From assembly GCF_028476545.1 (NCBI RefSeq), contig NW_026732543.1:326501-390500 (forward strand): DNA of 64,000 bases. The letters run 5' to 3'. Positions 58,826 to 64,000 of this stretch are shown here, one piece after another (position 1 is the stretch's first letter; each line of letters opens with the position of its first letter). Under the pieces are notes generated by a model, which did not search any database, had not been told where the DNA came from, and saw only the letters and a list, made by a program, of their open reading frames with translations. A program made the position numbers and the translations under genes. The stretch comes from Physella acuta. Its lineage: Eukaryota > Mollusca > Gastropoda > Physidae.

Positions 58826-59868
58826 CTAATTCCATATCTGCTCTAGTGCAGTAAATGTCGCGTCTGTGTTCAAGACCAACAAGGAACTTAGACTTGTGTT
58901 CCTGGTGGAGAAGTCCATAAGCTGACATTGTTTGGTAGAGGAGATCCAGTTAAAACCCATACAGATCTGGTTTTGTCTTGGCTTTAAACATTCAAAGGCA
59001 CATTCGATTGAGCTACGTTGTGCTGTGTTAAAAATTGGAGGAAGTTGGAGAAGTGCATTCTTCTTTGTCACGAAGGCTCCATTGTTTGGTTCAAATAAAT
59101 ATCCCATGACTTGAAGTTCTCTGATGCTCGTCGAAGTATAATAATTATATCTGTAAAAACAAACAAAATACAAAGTTATTCTGTTAAAACTATAATATTT
59201 TTTTATACTAAACATGGTTTAATGTTTTTAATTTGAACATTATTTTAATAATGTTTGATGATTAAGATAAATTATACACTATTATTTTTTATAAGAAAAA
59301 AAAGTAAAACCGCATACATTATATAACGAACGTATCGTCCTATGGCAGAGGTTGTACAATTCCAGGTGGATTTTAAAGGACCGTTTGTTGGCGTCAGTGT
59401 AATACAGACTTCTCCTGGCACATAATTAAAATTTTGTTTGAGTCTGGGATCTGTCCTAAAGACGTCGACGTTGTGGTTAAAGCTGCAGCTATTAAGATAA
59501 ACTTAGGATGTTTAATAAAGTCAAACATATACTTCAACTTGTATTGTGGTATAGTTACAGTACAATTATTGAAAAAATTCTACATTTCAATCTTAAATTA
59601 CTTACTCGTCATAGAGAAAGATTTGTTTCACTACAAAAACGTTCCCGAGATCAACCATCCACCATGGATTATTAACTTTTTTTGTGAGAGCATATGTGTC
59701 ACTATTTCCATCAACGGCGCGACCTGCGACTAGGTAGACACCTTGATGCAACCAATCTCCTGACTGGTACGCTGGTTTGTTTATCGATAGATTCTCCAGA
59801 GTTTTTGTCCCAACAACGTTTTGGTTGAGAAACATAAAAACCAGCATGTTGACGATATCAGCAATCAT
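58826..59868 (-). CDS. Gene H: divergent FTP plus PAN-like protein lacking one disulfide pair
   Basis: 252 aa from exons 59606-59868, 59318-59488 and 58826-59150. The ATG at 59868 gives MIADIVNMLVFMFLNQNVVG, a signal peptide. FTP motifs: [87 protein letters not shown]. The cysteine of FSCTHT and that of CEIKV, which pair in eel fucolectin, are both absent; the EVC/WNC pair is kept. PAN-like: [20 protein letters not shown]...QCQLMDF. Donors GA|gtaagt and AAT|gtatgc. The exon 2 acceptor could be taatag (used here) or ctgcag six bases on; both keep frame. Closest to copies A and E outside the invariant core. Confidence 0.75.
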
Positions 59869-59939
59869 CTTAACGGTGGCACAGCGTGTTTTAAACTGAT
59901 AACGTTTCCGGTCTCGACTATTTCTAGCCACTTGTTAAA

Positions 59940-62900
59940 ACGTGTTTCTTTAAGTTCTACAACGCTACGTATTTCAAACGTTTAATCGTAAATTAATCTA
60001 TGAATTAAAGAAATATGTATCTTTAACACATTTGCCAAAATGAAAATTCAAAGCCTAAATCAATAATGAAGTCAAATTTAAAAACTAGCAATTCCAAATA
60101 ATTGTCGATAATCAGCATACGTTTTTCTTATACCGCATATGAATAAAAACACAACTTTAAATAACACAACAAATTCTGTATGTTATGTGTTCTGTGTTGT
60201 GCTGATGCCATAGAGATATGGACTGACATAGTATCAAGTAAATATGACGAAAGGAAATACAATAATCATATTTATCATGCTGGTAATATTAAATATCACT
60301 GGTTGCTACTAAATCATAGTATACGTCGCTATTCAAAGAAACGAAAACACTTTTTCATGGTGTGTGCTATTTCGTCATCCGTCATGCTATTATTACATGA
60401 TTTATAAGTGTAGGAAGGTAATGAAGATGTACCACAAGCCTTTATGACTTTATGACCGTAAAAATTCCTTTGTTGTTGTTTCTGATACTTTTTCTACTAA
60501 GACTTTAGACATATAGGCGCATTCCATCTACCTGGTTTTATTGTTAAGATTTGTAGTCATACTCTAATCGTAAGTTACAGACCATTTTAAAAGTCTGAAA
60601 CAAAAATGCCAAAAGTTTGGAACAGTGGTTAAATTAGTATATTTGCAAATTAACTGATCGATTGTTTCAAACACAGCTTTCTCTTCAAACTGACAAAACA
60701 CGCGTTTTTTTTTAGAAACACGTCCATTGGTTTACGGGCACAGGGACTCCAACAGTTGGGTGACTACGGCAAATACCCGAATGTCAGAATGCCGTTTCCT
60801 GAAGGCCATTTTCTTTAATGGACACTTGCCCGAATGCGACAAATGGCCGAATAGACACTTGCCTTAATACAACGAACGTCTAAATGAACACTTACCCTAA
60901 TCAACAAATAACCAAAATGACAAAATACTTCAGCCGAAAAAATTTCAACAAATTACACTCCTAATTTGTCTAACTTAAAATAATAAATTATCTCTAATGT
61001 TGTACACATTTTGAAATGTAATAACACTTACATAACATCAATCTAAACTTAGTATCATACACATACAAATCTGACTTTAACTCTACCATAAAAATAAAGC
61101 ACCAAAGGTGACGTATCCTATCAGTAACAAAATGAACTAATATATCTAGTCACATCTTTTAAATTCTATCGCCAGTGACCTACAATAATAATAAAATAAC
61201 TAACATTTAGTAAACAATTCGGCTGTGTTGAGCTTTAAAACAATTAAAACAAAAACAAACTAAAAGAAAATCCGAATTTATAATTATAGCATCATTTTAA
61301 TTTAAATATAGCATCAACTACGTTTTAATGATTCAGAATGATAATTTAAACTATAATTAATGTTAATACAGACTGTCTAAAAATAGGAGACTAAAATTCC
61401 CTGACGCTGAATACTGCGCGACATGGCAAACTTAAGTTAAGAACAACTAAAATGGCAAAAAAGAGGTATCAAGTTGCGATACAATAAGTTATAATTAGTA
61501 AACAATGCAGGTTTGAAGTGCTATTAAATTTTAAAAAAAGTAAATTCTTAATTATAATAATAGTAGCATTTTGAATAAAGAAATAATCTAATTGAATATG
61601 TCCACAGTCCCATTTTTATCTTAGAATGTTAAAAAAATGCTAAATTGGAAAATGCATAAGTCTATAAAAAGAAACTAAATGAAATCGGCGTTTTATTAAT
61701 GCTGCGTAAAAAAAATTAAATAAAGATTACCTAAAATGGAGGAAATAAGATCGCAAATATGGTCTATACAAAATTTGAAAAATTGAAAAACCTTTAAAAT
61801 TTCAATGATCTTAGTCAGAAAGTGAGCACAAAAACTTTCAATTTACAATGCACAAGTGTGGTAAGAATAAACCCCAACCGTTCAGGCGTTTGGATTTACA
61901 TAGAAGACATAGCCAGCTAGCCTGTCCGTCTACTCGCTCGCCAAGCACATTCATTGATTAATCTATAAAATAGGCATAGGCCTACTGCCAAGCTTTGCTT
62001 AGGTTTATCGAAAAACAATTGAGAATTTGAATGAGTAATTAATTACTGATTGGCTGTTATGTGGAATGCATATGTTTAAACAGTAAATTTATTTTACAAA
62101 AATTCATGAAATGTTCGTAATTTGTTACTCTAGAGGTAATTAAAACTACATATCGATGGTCTCCAAAAATGTTAATTTTACAGGAGATACATAAAACTGA
62201 TTATTTCATTATTGATCGCTCTAATACAATTTTGTTTTAATGATATGTGTGAAGAAACTCTCTAGCGACTATACTGTAGCGTTTTACATGAGTTTTATTA
62301 GTATTTACAAAATTATAGCAGGTTTTAAAAGATAGTCGGTTTTTCTCGGTCTAAAACTCTCGCTGCCAAACCGTCTATCTGTGCGCACGCAGACTTGGTC
62401 GTTTTGGCCCGAGAATTTCGGTCTCAAACGCGTTCGTTCTTTTTGTTCAATGAACGTGATTTAGTTATGTTTATGTTTTTTAAGTTATAATTAACACTTC
62501 TTAATATTTACATTATAGTTTTTGTCTCATATTTTATTATTTGAGTTTATTCTACTTTAAGGGGTCAGTTTAATTTTAGTAGAGAGGTTTTAGTATGGCT
62601 TTATCGCTTTCGACTGTTTATTTATTAGTGCTGTATTTAGCACTAGACTTGTTAACTGTTGAAGGTTTTGCTTTATTTAGTACATCTTTCTATTCTCACA
62701 GTTTATTTTACTAAATCTGGTAGGTGCTGGGTTTGTAGAATGATAATTGTAATAATATAAACATTACTATCAGATACGCTATATTATGAATGAGACATAA
62801 CACATTAATTACATTAATAATCACTTGAAGTTTACTTATTTTACAAAATGTAACAAAAATGTGTTTATTTTTTACATCTATTCTTTAAATAAACGTCACA

Positions 62901-63050
62901 TGAAGAAACATTTAAATGGCAACATATTTTTAAAATCAGGCAAATTATCATAAAAATGTGTATTTATGACTTCCTTTTAGATGCTCGTATATGACAGCTT
63001 TTATATTTTTTTTCTGCTGTTGTACAACTTGTCATGGGCTACAGATGAGA
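59940..63050. other. AT-rich non-coding DNA
   Basis: 5' flank of gene H and beyond. I found no X-box block. 60770-60900 has loose repetition of GAATG.CAAATGGCC and GGACACTTGCC. 62340-62460 is a GC-richer patch (CTCGGTCTAAAACTC...) with no recognised identity. Short frames near 60180 have no known domain. Confidence 0.45.
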
Positions 63051-63111
63051 TCATAATCTTACGACCCTAGCTTAGCAATCATGCAGTGCACGAATATTTG
63101 TCGCATTGAAT

Positions 63112-63380
63112 TTTGATAGGTCTGACTGGTCTTTTGAGAGCGGCTGATTTCTTGGAGGGTAAGATTGGTCAGTTGAGAGAGTCTAGTATTATATATAATA
63201 CGACTGGTCTGCTGAGAGAGACTGGTCTCTAGTTTGGTAAGAATGGTCTGTTGAGAGAGGCTGCTCTGTTGAGAGAGGCTGGTGTGTTGAGAGAGGCTGA
63301 TATGTTGAGAGGCTGGTCTTTTGATGCTGGTCTGTTGAGAGAGGCTGGTATGTCGTGAGAGGCTGGTCTGTTGAGTGCGC
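63112..63380. repeat. Minisatellite of CTGTTGAGAGAGGCTGGT units
   Basis: About thirteen copies with variable decay, same unit and orientation as 55215-55420. Confidence 0.85.
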
Positions 63381-63385
63381 GGACC

Positions 63386-63650
63386 TTTGATCACATGTGC
63401 TTTGACCACAGAGGGTGTGACAATAGGCTGTTTGACCACAGAGGGGCTTTGACCATAGGGGCTTTCGCCACAGCGGGCCCTGATCATCACGGGGCTTTGA
63501 CCAAAGGGGCTTTGACCATAATGGGTTTGACCATAGGGGTTTTGATTACATGTGTTTTCTAAGCAGAGGGTCTGTGATCACAGGTCGTTTGTCAACAGGG
63601 GGAGGTATTTGATCACAGGTGGTTTGTCCTATGCGGGCGTTTGATAACAA
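63386..63650. repeat. Minisatellite of TTTGACCACAGGGGC-like units
   Basis: Units of about 16-18 bp: GGGCTTTGACCATAGG, TTTGATCACAGGTGG and variants. It abuts the previous array; the junction shares TTGA and GGTC words. Confidence 0.75.
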
Positions 63651-63654
63651 TCGC

Positions 63655-64000
63655 TTTTTCCATATAGAGTACGGATTAATTTTAAACACTGGAATCACAT
63701 ACACACGATTAGAAATTGTGTAGCACGAACAAAAAACATTTATGAAGGATGGCAGTACAATCATCAGTCTCTCCTGGAGTTTCTTTGAAGGTCTACAGAT
63801 GTTCAGCACACTGCAAAAGACAACTTTCTTACAAGGTGTCGCAGGAGAAAACTACCCAGCTGAGAAGCTATACAGAAAGCTGCACGAAAAATTACAACGT
63901 GCTGTTCAGATGTACTGACATATAGCCAAACAGATGTACTGACATATTTGCGTGCTATATCACATATGTCATTTAGTTAACCATACAAGTGTGACGTCTT
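63655..64000. other. Non-coding end of window
   Basis: Contains AGATGTACTGACATAT twice (63909, 63932). No gene supported. Confidence 0.4.

Overview
The window looks like AT-rich nuclear DNA of an invertebrate, most likely a mollusc and probably a gastropod. The reasons are split exons with GT-AG introns, tRNA-derived SINEs, Helitron, hAT and piggyBac DNA elements, one Gypsy-type LTR retrotransposon, and a lineage-style expansion of small secreted lectin-like genes. There is no bacterial gene organisation, no operon and no CRISPR array. Species is not assignable from the sequence alone.

The backbone is a cluster of eight related three-exon genes. Exon 1 encodes a signal peptide plus the first half of a fucolectin-type (F5/8C-like, FTP) domain with the motif NPxWWxVDL. 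Exon 2 encodes the second half (RTDPRLKxxFPN ... CSTPVIGRYVR). Exon 3 encodes the last FTP strand and a PAN/apple-like module (ECAAEC ... [15 protein letters not shown]). Copies, numbered here A to H: A 522-2390 (minus, pseudogene), B 6335-9027 (minus), C 16198-16746 (minus, pseudogene), D 29027-30237 (minus), E 33361-36295 (PLUS, inverted), F 43340-45102 (minus), G 51764-53180 (minus), H 58826-59868 (minus). B, D, F and G share exactly the same exon lengths (281, 186, 325 nt; 263 aa). E (249 aa) and H (252 aa) are divergent. All six of B, D, E, F, G and H read open through the splice sites I chose.

The duplicated unit includes flanks. About 600 bp upstream of B, D and G (about 1.2 kb for F, and beside C) lies a conserved block with an RFX X-box-like palindrome, a candidate shared control element. 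3' flanks are also paralogous (3.8-5.0 kb with 56.3-57.2 kb; 23.1-29.0 kb with 39.0-43.3 kb). Because one paralogue often keeps the empty site, several mobile-element insertions can be defined to the base: a Helitron in intron 2 of B, a dimeric SINE in intron 1 of B, a piggyBac element in the 5' flank of B, and hAT-type MITEs, one of which split exon 1 of copy A.

Region by region: 0-5 kb pseudogene A, SINEs and duplicated 3' flank; 5-12.5 kb a SINE-in-transposon nest, gene B and the piggyBac element; 12.5-18.3 kb C-rich tandem arrays, a Helitron end and pseudogene C; 18.3-23.1 kb a young Gypsy-type LTR element; 23-29 kb duplicated flank with a hAT MITE and a 2-kb hairpin-bearing element; 29-31 kb gene D; 31-33 kb repeats and a LINE relic; 33.3-36.3 kb gene E with a polyadenylated retroposon in intron 2; 36.5-43.3 kb repeats and duplicated flank; 43.3-46.5 kb gene F; 46.5-51.7 kb repeats with no gene; 51.7-54 kb gene G; 54-58.8 kb minisatellites and duplicated flank; 58.8-59.9 kb gene H; 60-64 kb AT-rich DNA with minisatellites. 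The most notable signal is a stretch of about 97 nt in exon 3 that is almost invariant, even at silent sites, across all copies that retain it, including an inactivated one and the inverted one.
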